A DNA stretch of 26,805 nucleotides, from assembly GCA_964523895.1 (NCBI GenBank), contig CAZGBJ010000031.1, forward strand, positions 1-26,805, given 5' to 3'. A program made the translations under genes and the position numbers. Of the stretch, positions 7,334 through 14,555 are shown one piece after another. The DNA is from UBA7359 sp964523895 (GTDB lineage: Bacteria > Pseudomonadota > Gammaproteobacteria > Eutrophobiales > Eutrophobiaceae). The notes under the pieces are model-generated. The model was not told the DNA's origin, did not search any database, and saw only the letters and a program-made list of their open reading frames with translations. The number at the start of each line of letters is the position of its first letter. Position 1 is the stretch's first letter.

Positions 7334-7969
7334 TTAAGAGCCTTCTTGTTCGTTTGCAGCGCTTGCTCTCTCTTTATCGACGAGAGAGTCAATTACCTTT
7401 AGTACATTTTCAAAACTACCAGCAGTAGAACCACTGACCATATATTTGCCGTTAACAATGATTGCCGGGACACCAGTGACTTTATAGCGCTGTCCCATAA
7501 CAAAGGCTTGTTTAGTTTTGGTTTCAGTTTCTTCAGAGTTGTATATTTTTTTAAATTCGCTCTTATCTACACCGTGTTTTAGGAAGAATTTCTTGATTGA
7601 GGCATCATCATGAATCTTCTTTTTATCTCTATGGATAGCATTGAATAGAGGAGTATGGATATCGTCAAGAATGCCTAATTTTTCCGCTGTGAAGAATGCT
7701 TTGGCATGTGGGATCCAGCCCTTTCGAAAAATACCCGGCATGCGTCTAAAAGTAACGTCTTCAGGCTTGTTATTAAGCCATTCATGTATATATGGCTCAA
7801 AATCATAACAATGGGGACAGGCATACCAGAATATCTCCAGTACTTCGATTTTATCGCCGGTTTGGGTAGGTTGCGCGGGGCTGATTATTGTATAGCCATC
7901 GCCGGCATACGCCATGTTGCCAAGTAATAGGAATAGTGAAAGCGAGATGTAACGAATTATTTTATTCAT
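7334..7969 (-). CDS. dsbA: Periplasmic thiol:disulfide oxidoreductase DsbA
   Basis: Introduces disulfide bonds into exported proteins. From the start at 7969 the protein has 211 residues: a signal peptide (cleavage near Ala20-Ala22), then a thioredoxin fold with active site CPHC (Cys51, Cys54) in FWYACPHCYDFEPY and the cis-proline loop VTGVPAII. I chose the ATG at 7969 because it is preceded by AGGACA at good spacing and gives a proper signal sequence; the upstream ATG at 8032 would add 21 residues that spoil it. It is preceded on the same strand by cytochrome c4, the same pair order as in pseudomonads. The CPHC dipeptide is that of classical oxidising DsbA. Confidence 0.93.
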   Translation of the reverse strand: MNKIIRYISLSLFLLLGNMAYAGDGYTIISPAQPTQTGDKIEVLEIFWYACPHCYDFEPYIHEWLNNKPEDVTFRRMPGIFRKGWIPHAKAFFTAEKLGILDDIHTPLFNAIHRDKKKIHDDASIKKFFLKHGVDKSEFKKIYNSEETETKTKQAFVMGQRYKVTGVPAIIVNGKYMVSGSTAGSFENVLKVIDSLVDKERASAANEQEGS

Positions 7970-8070
7970 GTTTGTCCTTACAATTAATAAATAGCTAGAA
8001 TGATTCAGGTTAACCCTTGCAGGGTTAGACACTCAAATCCGGGTTTTACGTCAATTAAAGTGATATTTTT

Positions 8071-8673
8071 TTAGTGTAAACCCTGAATATATTCAGAAAC
8101 GGCCTCTATTTGGGCATTGGTCATCGGACCGGTTATTGAACGCATCACATTATTTTCGTCATTATTACGTTCTTCTGATTTAAACGCTTTTAGCTGGGTT
8201 GCTGTATATGCGGCATGTTGCCCTGCGACCGAAGGATAATGCGCTCCCGGGTTCCCTGCCCCTGCTGGCCCATGGCATGCCATACAGGCAGGTATGCCGG
8301 CCTGACTGTCTCCCGCTCGGTAAATTTGTTGTCCTGACTCGATTAATTCAGGTTTGGCAGATCCTGTCTTAATCTTTTGGCTGGCGTAATAAGCAGCCAA
8401 ATCTGCCATGTCTTGATCACTAAGCGAGGCAACCATTGCTGTCATCTGAGCGTTAATGCGTTTACCTTGCTTGAAGTCTTGCAGTTGTTTGACAAGATAG
8501 TCAGCATGTTGTCCAGCAAGCTTTGGCCAAATCGGGCTTACGCTATTTCCATCGACATTATGGCAAGCAACGCAGGTTTGTGAGAGTGTTTTGCCTTTTG
8601 CTGGATCACCCGCATAACTGTAATTAGAAACAAGTATAAACAGGCTGATGATAGTTAAATGATATATTTTCAT
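8071..8673 (-). CDS. Di-heme cytochrome c4
   Basis: A 200-residue periplasmic electron carrier that typically feeds terminal oxidases. It has a signal peptide (about 1-21, ending SYA) and two class I cytochrome domains with heme motifs CVACH (Cys34-His38) and CMACH (Cys120-His124). Each half also has the family's conserved WPKLAGQHADYLVKQL or YPSVAGQHAAYTATQL stretch, and methionines later in each half (NAQMTAM, VMRSITGPM) can serve as axial ligands. Length is typical for cytochrome c4. It is probably co-transcribed with dsbA and is divergent from engB. Confidence 0.93.
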   Translation of the reverse strand: MKIYHLTIISLFILVSNYSYAGDPAKGKTLSQTCVACHNVDGNSVSPIWPKLAGQHADYLVKQLQDFKQGKRINAQMTAMVASLSDQDMADLAAYYASQKIKTGSAKPELIESGQQIYRAGDSQAGIPACMACHGPAGAGNPGAHYPSVAGQHAAYTATQLKAFKSEERNNDENNVMRSITGPMTNAQIEAVSEYIQGLH

Positions 8674-8832
8674 AATTCCAGTTCCTTAGATAACATGTTA
8701 CCGAGTCAGACTATAAACTCATAGTATGATTATTTTTCAGGTCTATGTCCTGTAACTTTTATAAGAGTAATTCATAAGACCATAATCTTCAAAAACATAA
8801 ACAGACTATTTTATGCAAAATGAATACCTGAA

Positions 8833-9468
8833 ATGGATGGAGAATCCGTTATAAATACAGATCAAAAATTGGCAAATGGTTGGTATAGTCGCCTTGAATT
8901 CAAGCTAGGCGTTGCTTCTATAAAACAGCTTCCTGATGACAATGGCGCAGAAGTCGCGTTTTCAGGTCGGTCTAATGTAGGCAAATCAAGCGTCATAAAT
9001 AAAATAACAAATCGGCGTGGCCTGGCAAGAATTAGCAAATCACCAGGCAGAACCAGAGAGTTGAATTATTTTTCTTATGATGAAAATACACATATCGTTG
9101 ATTTACCCGGCTATGGTTATGCCAAGGTTAACGATGCCATGCGTGATACCTGGGCAAAATTGCTTGAGCGCTATCTGGATGAGAGGCAGTCCTTGCGCGG
9201 GGTCTTCCTGATTATGGATGTGCGTCACCCAATGGGAAAGTTTGACCAGTTAATGCTGGACTATTGTCAGACCTGTAATTTGCCAATACATGTTCTTTTG
9301 AACAAATCGGATAAGTTATCCAAAAATGCGGCGAATAAAGTGATGGCAGAAATTAAGCGGGAATTGGCGGATAGTGATGCGAGTTTACAGTTGTTTTCTG
9401 CTTTAAAAGGGTCAGGTCTGGATGAGGCTCGCCAAAAGCTTGCTGACTGGTTATACCCTAAGCCCTGA
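8833..9468 (+). CDS. engB: Ribosome biogenesis GTPase EngB (YsxC/YihA)
   Basis: A 211-residue GTPase required for assembly of the large ribosomal subunit. G-motifs are in order: G1 GRSNVGKS (45-52), the G2 region SPGRTRELN, G3 DLPGYG (90-95) and G4 NKSD (147-150), followed by SALKGSGLD as G5. The start gives the usual short N-terminal extension; no strong Shine-Dalgarno is visible. It is divergent from cytochrome c4 across a 159-base gap and convergent with the M48 protease gene across 506 bases. In enterobacteria and pseudomonads polA lies near this gene; it is not present here. Confidence 0.95.
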   Translation: MDGESVINTDQKLANGWYSRLEFKLGVASIKQLPDDNGAEVAFSGRSNVGKSSVINKITNRRGLARISKSPGRTRELNYFSYDENTHIVDLPGYGYAKVNDAMRDTWAKLLERYLDERQSLRGVFLIMDVRHPMGKFDQLMLDYCQTCNLPIHVLLNKSDKLSKNAANKVMAEIKRELADSDASLQLFSALKGSGLDEARQKLADWLYPKP

Positions 9469-9516
9469 GACCACGTTTTAAGGTAATTAATTGGCTATAA
9501 ATGACGCTGTAAAAAA

Positions 9517-9621
9517 GTGGCTCCGGGTGATTTTGAGGAAATTTAATTGCATCCGGAGCCAAAATATCCGGCTGGGGAGAGCCGGCTAACTTTTTCTGCC
9601 AAGGGAGGGAGGCAAGAAAAA
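9517..9621. ncRNA. Candidate structured RNA: three stacked hairpins with GGA loops
   Basis: Hairpin 1: GGCTCCGG (9519-9526) with CCGGAGCC (9553-9560), loop containing GAGGA. Hairpin 2: CCGGCT (9568-9573) with AGCCGG (9580-9585), loop GGGGAG. Hairpin 3: TTTTTC-TGCC (9591-9600) with GGCA-A-GAAAAA (9611-9621), loop AAGGGAGGGA. On the plus strand every loop exposes GGA, as in CsrA/RsmA-binding RNAs. On the minus strand hairpin 1 is followed by ACTTTTTT and could end a transcript. Hairpin 2 followed by CTAACTTTTT could alternatively terminate engB. Strand and identity are unresolved. Confidence 0.4.
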
Positions 9622-9668
9622 AGCACTACAAAAGCTTAGAACGCAGGCGGCAGCTGGAGTTCCCCGAT

Positions 9669-9757
9669 TTTAAATATTGTCAACAAAAAATTGTTGCTTA
9701 TACACAGTTAATATTTAGACAGATATTGCCCTATTGGGACAACTTTAAATATTGTCC
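9669..9757. repeat. Repeated AT-rich 13-mer with nearby inverted repeats
   Basis: TTTAAATATTGTC occurs at 9669-9681 and again at 9744-9756. Two perfect inverted repeats overlap or follow these copies: CAACAA-N4-TTGTTG (9681-9696) and GGACAA-N9-TTGTCC (9737-9757). The block is AT-rich and sits between the hairpin cluster and the DnaA-box pair. Confidence 0.6.
9698..9706 (+). promoter_or_regulatory. DnaA-box-like site (TTATACACA)
   Basis: TTATACACA fits the DnaA-box consensus TTATNCACA exactly. It lies about 190 bases from the inverted pair of boxes and directly next to the repeated AT-rich 13-mers. Binding is inferred from sequence only. Confidence 0.5.
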
Positions 9758-9889
9758 AAAGACAAATAAGGACGGTGTAAGTTATTGAATTTTAATATGA
9801 ATTATTCAACTGGTTAATTTTTATCAGTTTTATCACATATGAGATAGTGGCGCTATTTCTGGCCCACTGTACGCACTTTTTCAACAGAG

Positions 9890-9912
9890 TTATCCACAGA
9901 AAATGTGGATAA
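9890..9912. promoter_or_regulatory. Inverted pair of perfect DnaA boxes
   Basis: TTATCCACA (9890-9898) and TGTGGATAA (9904-9912) are two perfect copies of the strongest E. coli DnaA box in opposite orientation, five bases apart. A weaker TTATCCGAG follows at 9940-9948. Two perfect nonamers so close together are unlikely by chance in a non-coding gap. They could belong to a replication origin, a DnaA-titrating locus or a DnaA-controlled transcript. Confidence 0.6.
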
Positions 9913-9974
9913 GAAATGAAGTTTAAATAGAGCAAATAGTTATCCGAGAAAGCTAGACTTGATATGAGGTTTTG

Positions 9975-11444
9975 CTATTCAACAAGCTTTAATAGCTCTC
10001 CTTTTTTAGGCTCACCATCAGGGTATTTTGCATTTAATAAACGTAATTGGGACTCTGCCTGACTTTCCAATGGTGATTGCTTGGCAAGATTTGAGAAACG
10101 CGTCTCATCGTCGGCCTGAACTACTTTAATGCGTAGCGGTTTTGCTAGTATTTCTTCATTCTTTGTTAGCGCGTGGAAGCTTTTAGCCGTATCTAGAATA
10201 GCGTGATCATATTTACCTAATTCATTCGCAACTTTAGCTATTCCGGCCACAATATAAGCACGCTGTTCAAAATAGATCACGATAAAGCGCGTCGGTTGCG
10301 GCCCCTGCCCTCTATTGATAACGGATATGCCTGTATGAGCATTAAGGCCGTTTATATTCAAGCTAGATTCATCGTCCAGGTTATTTAATCCCATACGCTG
10401 AATCATAAAATTTCTGGGAGAGAGCTTCTTATTAATATCTTCGGCACTAATCTGGATTAATGCACCTCCGCCAGGAGCAGTTAATAGAATTCGGTCCGGG
10501 CGGTTAGTAACATTCCATTTTTTCGGGAAACTCATGGAAAACCCAAGTTCCTCATGAAAGAATCGGCGGCCACGTAAAATACCCTCACGTGGGCTGTCAC
10601 CATAAATAAGCTTGTCCATGTACGATATATATTCTTCATAGCCAACATAATTGGCAGAAGCCGTCGCTTCACTGAGTGTTTGTGCTGTTTCAACCACTTC
10701 CTGAAGTCGTGTATCGTTATCGGGGTGCGTGGAAAAAACACCATGATAAATTCTGGCTTCTCTGCCTTCGGCTTGAGCTAACTCTTTCTCAAAAACCTCC
10801 TGATTTTTTAATACGCTGATCACATCAAGCATTGCTTTTGGGTTGTAGCCCGTGCGGGCAAGATATTCAGCACCGAGCCGATCTGCTTCAAGTTCATGCT
10901 CACGTCCATAGCCACGTAGCAAAGCTGCACCAAATAATTGTGCTAACTGGCTAGATGCCTGATTCATACCTGGAATAAATATCGAGCCGAGCGCGATTCC
11001 AAAATTTGTAAGTTGATTGGCACTATATTGTTGAACAGAGTGTCGAGCGGTGACATGCCCTATCTCATGACCTATAACAGCAGCTAATTCCGCCTCTGAT
11101 TTTAAATAGGCCATTAAACCGCGTGTAATGTATATGTACCCGCCGGGCAGGGCAAAGGCATTAACTTCTTTGCTATCAAGTACAGTGAAACGATAAATTA
11201 AATTATTTCGGTGGCTATTACGAGCGACCTTATCTCCCACGTTCTGAACATATTTTTGTAAAGCCGGGTTTTCATAAACACTATATTGTTGCAGAACTTC
11301 CTGATTCGTTTTACGGCCTAATGCAATTTCATCAGCTTCAGATAATAGAACGAGATCTTGTTTCCCCGTTACAGGGTTAACTGCGCATGCGCTAATAAGC
11401 AAAAAAAGTAACAGGTAGACAGGAGTCAGGTATTTTATATTCAT
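9975..11444 (-). CDS. M48 family zinc metalloprotease lipoprotein
   Basis: A 489-residue secreted protease of the M48 family, related to BepA/LoiP-type periplasmic quality-control proteases. The signal sequence ends in a lipobox LISAC with the lipidated Cys at 20, so it is probably anchored to a membrane facing the periplasm. The zinc site is HEIGH (126-130), with the third ligand expected in EHELEADRLGAEYL. Instead of TPR repeats, the C-terminal half (after about residue 290) is a separate domain of unknown function with an SFPKKWNV start. It is monocistronic in appearance and its 3' end faces engB. Confidence 0.9.
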   Translation of the reverse strand: MNIKYLTPVYLLLFLLISACAVNPVTGKQDLVLLSEADEIALGRKTNQEVLQQYSVYENPALQKYVQNVGDKVARNSHRNNLIYRFTVLDSKEVNAFALPGGYIYITRGLMAYLKSEAELAAVIGHEIGHVTARHSVQQYSANQLTNFGIALGSIFIPGMNQASSQLAQLFGAALLRGYGREHELEADRLGAEYLARTGYNPKAMLDVISVLKNQEVFEKELAQAEGREARIYHGVFSTHPDNDTRLQEVVETAQTLSEATASANYVGYEEYISYMDKLIYGDSPREGILRGRRFFHEELGFSMSFPKKWNVTNRPDRILLTAPGGGALIQISAEDINKKLSPRNFMIQRMGLNNLDDESSLNINGLNAHTGISVINRGQGPQPTRFIVIYFEQRAYIVAGIAKVANELGKYDHAILDTAKSFHALTKNEEILAKPLRIKVVQADDETRFSNLAKQSPLESQAESQLRLLNAKYPDGEPKKGELLKLVE

Positions 11445-11485
11445 TATTTTAAGACTGTCCCATGAATGGATCAGTTCCTTGTTAA

Positions 11486-12247
11486 TTAATTTAGTCTATT
11501 TAAATCCAGTTTGTGTCTAATACGCATACGTAATTGTTTATTACGGCGATATAACCAGCCACTCGCTTCAATCGTTTTTCCAAGTAAGGACATTAAATCA
11601 TTTTTATTGAAATTGTTTAAATCCTCTTTATGGATGCGTAGTGCAACATTATTGCCTAGATTAATCCATATTGATGAGCGACTCTCTGTCACTTGTTCTA
11701 CCTTGCCTGAAATAAAATAAAAACCTTTTTCAGATCCGGATAAAGAAAAGACATGATGGGTTTTATACCGGGATGAAGCCCAGAGGCCACGTTTTTCTTT
11801 TTTTGCAATAAGTGAAATAGCAGAATAGCAATCCATTAGTGCCAGGTTTGGTGCTATCCTGAGCGGCATGGCTAAGCCTTGCCTGAGCATTTCAGCCTGA
11901 ATATTTAATCCATTTTTTAGATAAATATGAGCCAGCGTTCGCCCATGCTTATCCAGCCGTTCTTTTCCGTATAGAAGCTGAACTTGTTGCTGATTCTTTA
12001 GCAGTTGCATGAGTGATTTTCGTGCCAGTTCAGCGCCAGCCTCTGAAGGTTTATTATCACTATGGCTTATTTCGGGTGTATTAATACCGATTAAGCGAAC
12101 ATGTCTATTATCCGTCAATATAACCGTATCTCCATCAATGACGTATTTTATAACTACCTTTCCATCGAAGTGGGTACTTACACAAACAGATGGTTGGTTC
12201 GAAATAGAATAGCTATAAGGGCTTATGAAAGAAAGAATCGTGAGCAT
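11486..12247 (-). CDS. Thermonuclease (SNase)-family exported nuclease
   Basis: From the start at 12247, a 253-residue protein with a short hydrophobic N-terminus that may be a signal peptide, then a staphylococcal-nuclease-like domain. Family residues are visible: KYVIDGDTV with its metal-binding Asp, RLIGINTPE (Arg and Glu of the active site) and KERLDKHGRTLAH (second Arg). The last 90 residues are a distinct C-terminal domain. The frame stays open to 12484 but the extra 79 residues run out of frame through rpmE on the same strand and look random, so I reject them. The chosen ATG follows the rpmE terminator T-run directly, and its best ribosome-binding site (AGGG) lies inside that hairpin. 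Start confidence is moderate. Confidence 0.82.
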   Translation of the reverse strand: MLTILSFISPYSYSISNQPSVCVSTHFDGKVVIKYVIDGDTVILTDNRHVRLIGINTPEISHSDNKPSEAGAELARKSLMQLLKNQQQVQLLYGKERLDKHGRTLAHIYLKNGLNIQAEMLRQGLAMPLRIAPNLALMDCYSAISLIAKKEKRGLWASSRYKTHHVFSLSGSEKGFYFISGKVEQVTESRSSIWINLGNNVALRIHKEDLNNFNKNDLMSLLGKTIEASGWLYRRNKQLRMRIRHKLDLNRLN

Positions 12248-12276
12248 AAAAAAACGCCCTATGAGGACGTTTTTTT
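12248..12276 (-). terminator. Terminator of rpmE, overlapping the nuclease leader
   Basis: On the minus strand A7-CG, then CCT/AGG stem arms around a three-base loop with one mismatch, then CG-T7. It is nearly symmetric and could work in both directions. The T-run ends at the base before the nuclease start codon, so the nuclease either has its own promoter further upstream or depends on read-through. Confidence 0.7.
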
Positions 12277-12302
12277 GGAATAAATAATTCAAAATCAGCT
12301 CA

Positions 12303-12509
12303 TTATGATGACATGCCGTATTTCTTACGAAACTTATCAACTCGACCTGCGGTATCCAGCATTTTTTGTTTGCCAGTATAAAATGGATGGCACTCAGAGC
12401 ACACGTCGAGATGGAGTTCGCCACCATGCGTAGAACGGGTTTTGAAGGTATTGCCACAACTGCATTGAACGGCAATTTCTTCATATGTTGGATGTGTATC
12501 TGCTTTCAT
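12303..12509 (-). CDS. rpmE: 50S ribosomal protein L31 (zinc-binding type)
   Basis: A 68-residue ribosomal protein that bridges the subunits. It is the C+ form, with Cys16, Cys18, Cys37 and Cys40 (CSC and CSEC) as zinc ligands and the usual HPFYTGKQKMLDTAGRVDKF block. The N-terminus carries a few residues more than the E. coli protein. It is a short single-gene unit with its own terminator downstream. In many bacteria zinc limitation swaps this form for a cysteine-free paralogue; none is present here. Confidence 0.96.
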   Translation of the reverse strand: MKADTHPTYEEIAVQCSCGNTFKTRSTHGGELHLDVCSECHPFYTGKQKMLDTAGRVDKFRKKYGMSS

Positions 12510-12590
12510 TTTACTTGCTCAAAACGTCTATTGGTCAATAAGGGCGGGGAGTTTATGCCAAAGTGGGGCGCTGCGCAATGCCGTAATGAG

Positions 12591-12965
12591 TCAGGAATCA
12601 GTTTTTTCCTTATCTCCGTTAGCTCTAATATTGACTACAGTCGCTGATTCTTTAACTTTATTAAGTTTTGGTACTTGTTCAGGGTCAGTTAATTGGCGCA
12701 TATGGTCAAGCAAGCCATCGTCACCGAGTACGTTGTCCCACATCATTTGAGATATTTTCAGACAAGATTGCATGGGATTTGCTGAAGTAGAACGAACCTG
12801 GTCTATTTGCCATTGCAGGCCTTCCATACGGCGTCTGACTTCTGGTGACGTGTTATCAATAATTTCCTGTATCATTTTCTCACGCTTATTTTCATAGGCA
12901 TCGGGATCTTCCTTGGCAAGTTTGACCATCTCATCAAAATTAAAATCTGTGTATACACTAGGCAT
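12591..12965 (-). CDS. DUF3135 family protein
   Basis: A 124-residue soluble protein with no signal peptide or membrane segment. The N-terminal DFNFDEMVKLAKEDPDAYE and the RRRMEGLQWQIDQVR and NPMQSCLKIS segments match the DUF3135 family found in gammaproteobacteria. The family has no known function. The C-terminal tail from about residue 95 is charged and variable. It stands alone between rpmE and xthA, all on the same strand. Confidence 0.75.
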   Translation of the reverse strand: MPSVYTDFNFDEMVKLAKEDPDAYENKREKMIQEIIDNTSPEVRRRMEGLQWQIDQVRSTSANPMQSCLKISQMMWDNVLGDDGLLDHMRQLTDPEQVPKLNKVKESATVVNIRANGDKEKTDS

Positions 12966-13041
12966 AGTTCTATGGGATTCAGGGTTAATAACTAGTTGTC
13001 GTGAATGAGTCAGAAATCTTTAGTGATTTATAACGTTAACG

Positions 13042-13812
13042 CTAAAGTTTAAATTCTGCAACTACGGGTGTGTGGTCAGAAGGGCGCTCAAGTTTCCGAG
13101 GCGCTTTATCGATATAACATGCGCAACAGGAATCAGATAGTGTATTTGAGGCAAGAATATGGTCTATCCTCATGCCGCGACCACGCCGGAATGCTGCCGC
13201 ACGATAGTCCCACCATGAAAAAATTTTTTCCTCCTGGTCAAACAAACGAAAGCAATCTTTTAAGCCATGAGATAATAACTTTTTAAATTCGTCCCGTTCA
13301 GCCTGGCTGACAAGTATGCTTCCTTCCCACTCTTTTGGGTCATGTACATCTTCATCTTCAGGCGCAATATTAAAATCACCTAAAATAATGAGTCGATCAT
13401 TATTAGTTTGTAGCTGTTTAATAAAGGGATGTAGTTTAGAAAACCATTCGAGTTTATATCGATACTTATCAGAATCAACTTCTGAACCATTGGGAACATA
13501 TAAATTTAATATGGTTACGTTTGAATTATTAATTGCTAATACGCGGCGCTGCACATCATCGTAATCAGGCAGGTTTGTAGCAAGCGTCTCGATAGTAGAC
13601 TTACAAAGTGTAGCGACGCCATTGTATGTTTTTTGACCTATGTAACTAACCTGGTAGCCTGCTTCGTTAATTGCTTCGATCGGAAAATTTTCGTCAATTG
13701 ATTTTGTTTCCTGTAATGCCAGCACATCAGGGCTTTCTGTTTCCAGCCATTGCAATACATGCGGCAGTCTTACTTTTAGAGAATTAACATTCCAGGTTGC
13801 TATTTTGAACAC
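13042..13812 (-). CDS. xthA: Exodeoxyribonuclease III
   Basis: A 256-residue DNA repair enzyme that cleaves at abasic sites and removes 3' blocking groups. It has the endonuclease/exonuclease/phosphatase fold with Asn8 and Glu35 (QETK) as metal and catalytic residues, LGDFN (Asp146, Asn148) and the terminal SDH (Asp246, His247). The WWDYRAAAFRRGRGMRIDHIL block is the DNA-binding loop characteristic of ExoIII. The protein is full length. The next upstream gene on this strand starts 38 bases away, so it may be transcribed from the SH3 protein. Confidence 0.94.
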   Translation of the reverse strand: MFKIATWNVNSLKVRLPHVLQWLETESPDVLALQETKSIDENFPIEAINEAGYQVSYIGQKTYNGVATLCKSTIETLATNLPDYDDVQRRVLAINNSNVTILNLYVPNGSEVDSDKYRYKLEWFSKLHPFIKQLQTNNDRLIILGDFNIAPEDEDVHDPKEWEGSILVSQAERDEFKKLLSHGLKDCFRLFDQEEKIFSWWDYRAAAFRRGRGMRIDHILASNTLSDSCCACYIDKAPRKLERPSDHTPVVAEFKL

Positions 13813-13850
13813 AATTTAAAAGAGTTTTAAATAATAGAAAACCACATTAA

Positions 13851-14549
13851 TTAAATTCTGAAACCGCCATGTCTGCGACGACCCAGGTAGTCAAGAATAA
13901 AAGCACCTGCTGCCATTCCAACGATAAGAATAACAATAAAAGCTGTAATAAATTGTTTCCAGCCATTCATTGAAGGGAATTCGCTATTTACTGAGCTTAC
14001 TTCTGTCTGAGCTTCCATGCCGGATGCTTCCAGTTGTGAGATTAACTGTTTATTATCATGTTTAAGTTGTTCTATATCGGCAAGGAACTGATCGGAATTA
14101 TCGATATTAGCAATTTTTGCTTTGAGATCAGCTAGTTTTGCTTGCAACTCGCCACTCTTTAGCCGCTCTGATATTAATTGTTGTTCAAGTTGTTTATATG
14201 CATCTGTGTCATTGTTTGCTGATGTGTTCGTCGTTGTTGATTTAAGAAGTTCAATTTCTTTTTCCAGTTCATTGACTCGAGCTTTACCCGGTTTATTCGT
14301 CACTACATATTTATTATTTATCCAGCCGCGGACACCTTCAGGTTCCTGAACGTGTATAAGATCATCGCTACGTTCGATGACGGATAACGCTGTGCCACTG
14401 AGAACAAGTTTCATGATAGGACTATCAACGGTAGGGCTCTCATGTAAGCCAATTTTTAATTCATCGATGACATAGATTGTTTCTGCTTGCGCTACGGTAG
14501 TAAATAGCCAAAGCATGCCGATAAACATGATTTTAATATTGTGCATCAT
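13851..14549 (-). CDS. SH3-domain membrane protein (TIGR04211/YgiM type)
   Basis: A 232-residue envelope protein: signal peptide (about 1-22), bacterial SH3 domain (about 24-90, IYVIDELKIGLHESPTVDS to WINNKYV), a coiled coil (about 90-175) and a C-terminal transmembrane helix (about 203-223) followed by a short basic tail. This order is that of the YgiM/TIGR04211 family, whose role is not firmly established; the SH3 domain suggests contact with cell wall or envelope proteins. It lies six bases after the stop of prlC on the same strand, so the two are likely co-transcribed. Confidence 0.86.
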   Translation of the reverse strand: MMHNIKIMFIGMLWLFTTVAQAETIYVIDELKIGLHESPTVDSPIMKLVLSGTALSVIERSDDLIHVQEPEGVRGWINNKYVVTNKPGKARVNELEKEIELLKSTTTNTSANNDTDAYKQLEQQLISERLKSGELQAKLADLKAKIANIDNSDQFLADIEQLKHDNKQLISQLEASGMEAQTEVSSVNSEFPSMNGWKQFITAFIVILIVGMAAGAFILDYLGRRRHGGFRI

Positions 14550-14555
14550 TTATCC

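Larger units (their letters stand above)
9469..9974. other. 506-base convergent intergenic region without a protein gene
   Basis: No credible open frame is present. The left third (9517-9621) holds three consecutive hairpins with purine-rich loops. The right two thirds are AT-rich and hold DnaA-box-like sites, a repeated 13-mer and several short inverted repeats, listed separately. The region is far longer than needed to separate two convergent genes, so a non-coding RNA, a protein-binding locus, or both are plausible. Confidence 0.6.

Noticed and set aside
9469..9625. Spot 42 (spf) homologue next to engB
   Set aside because: Position fits the enterobacterial locus, but I see none of the Spot 42 sequence or its GC-rich terminator; only the three GGA-loop hairpins are present.
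12248..12484. N-terminal extension of the nuclease
   Set aside because: The additional 79 residues come from rpmE read in another frame and from its terminator; they show no domain and no signal peptide.
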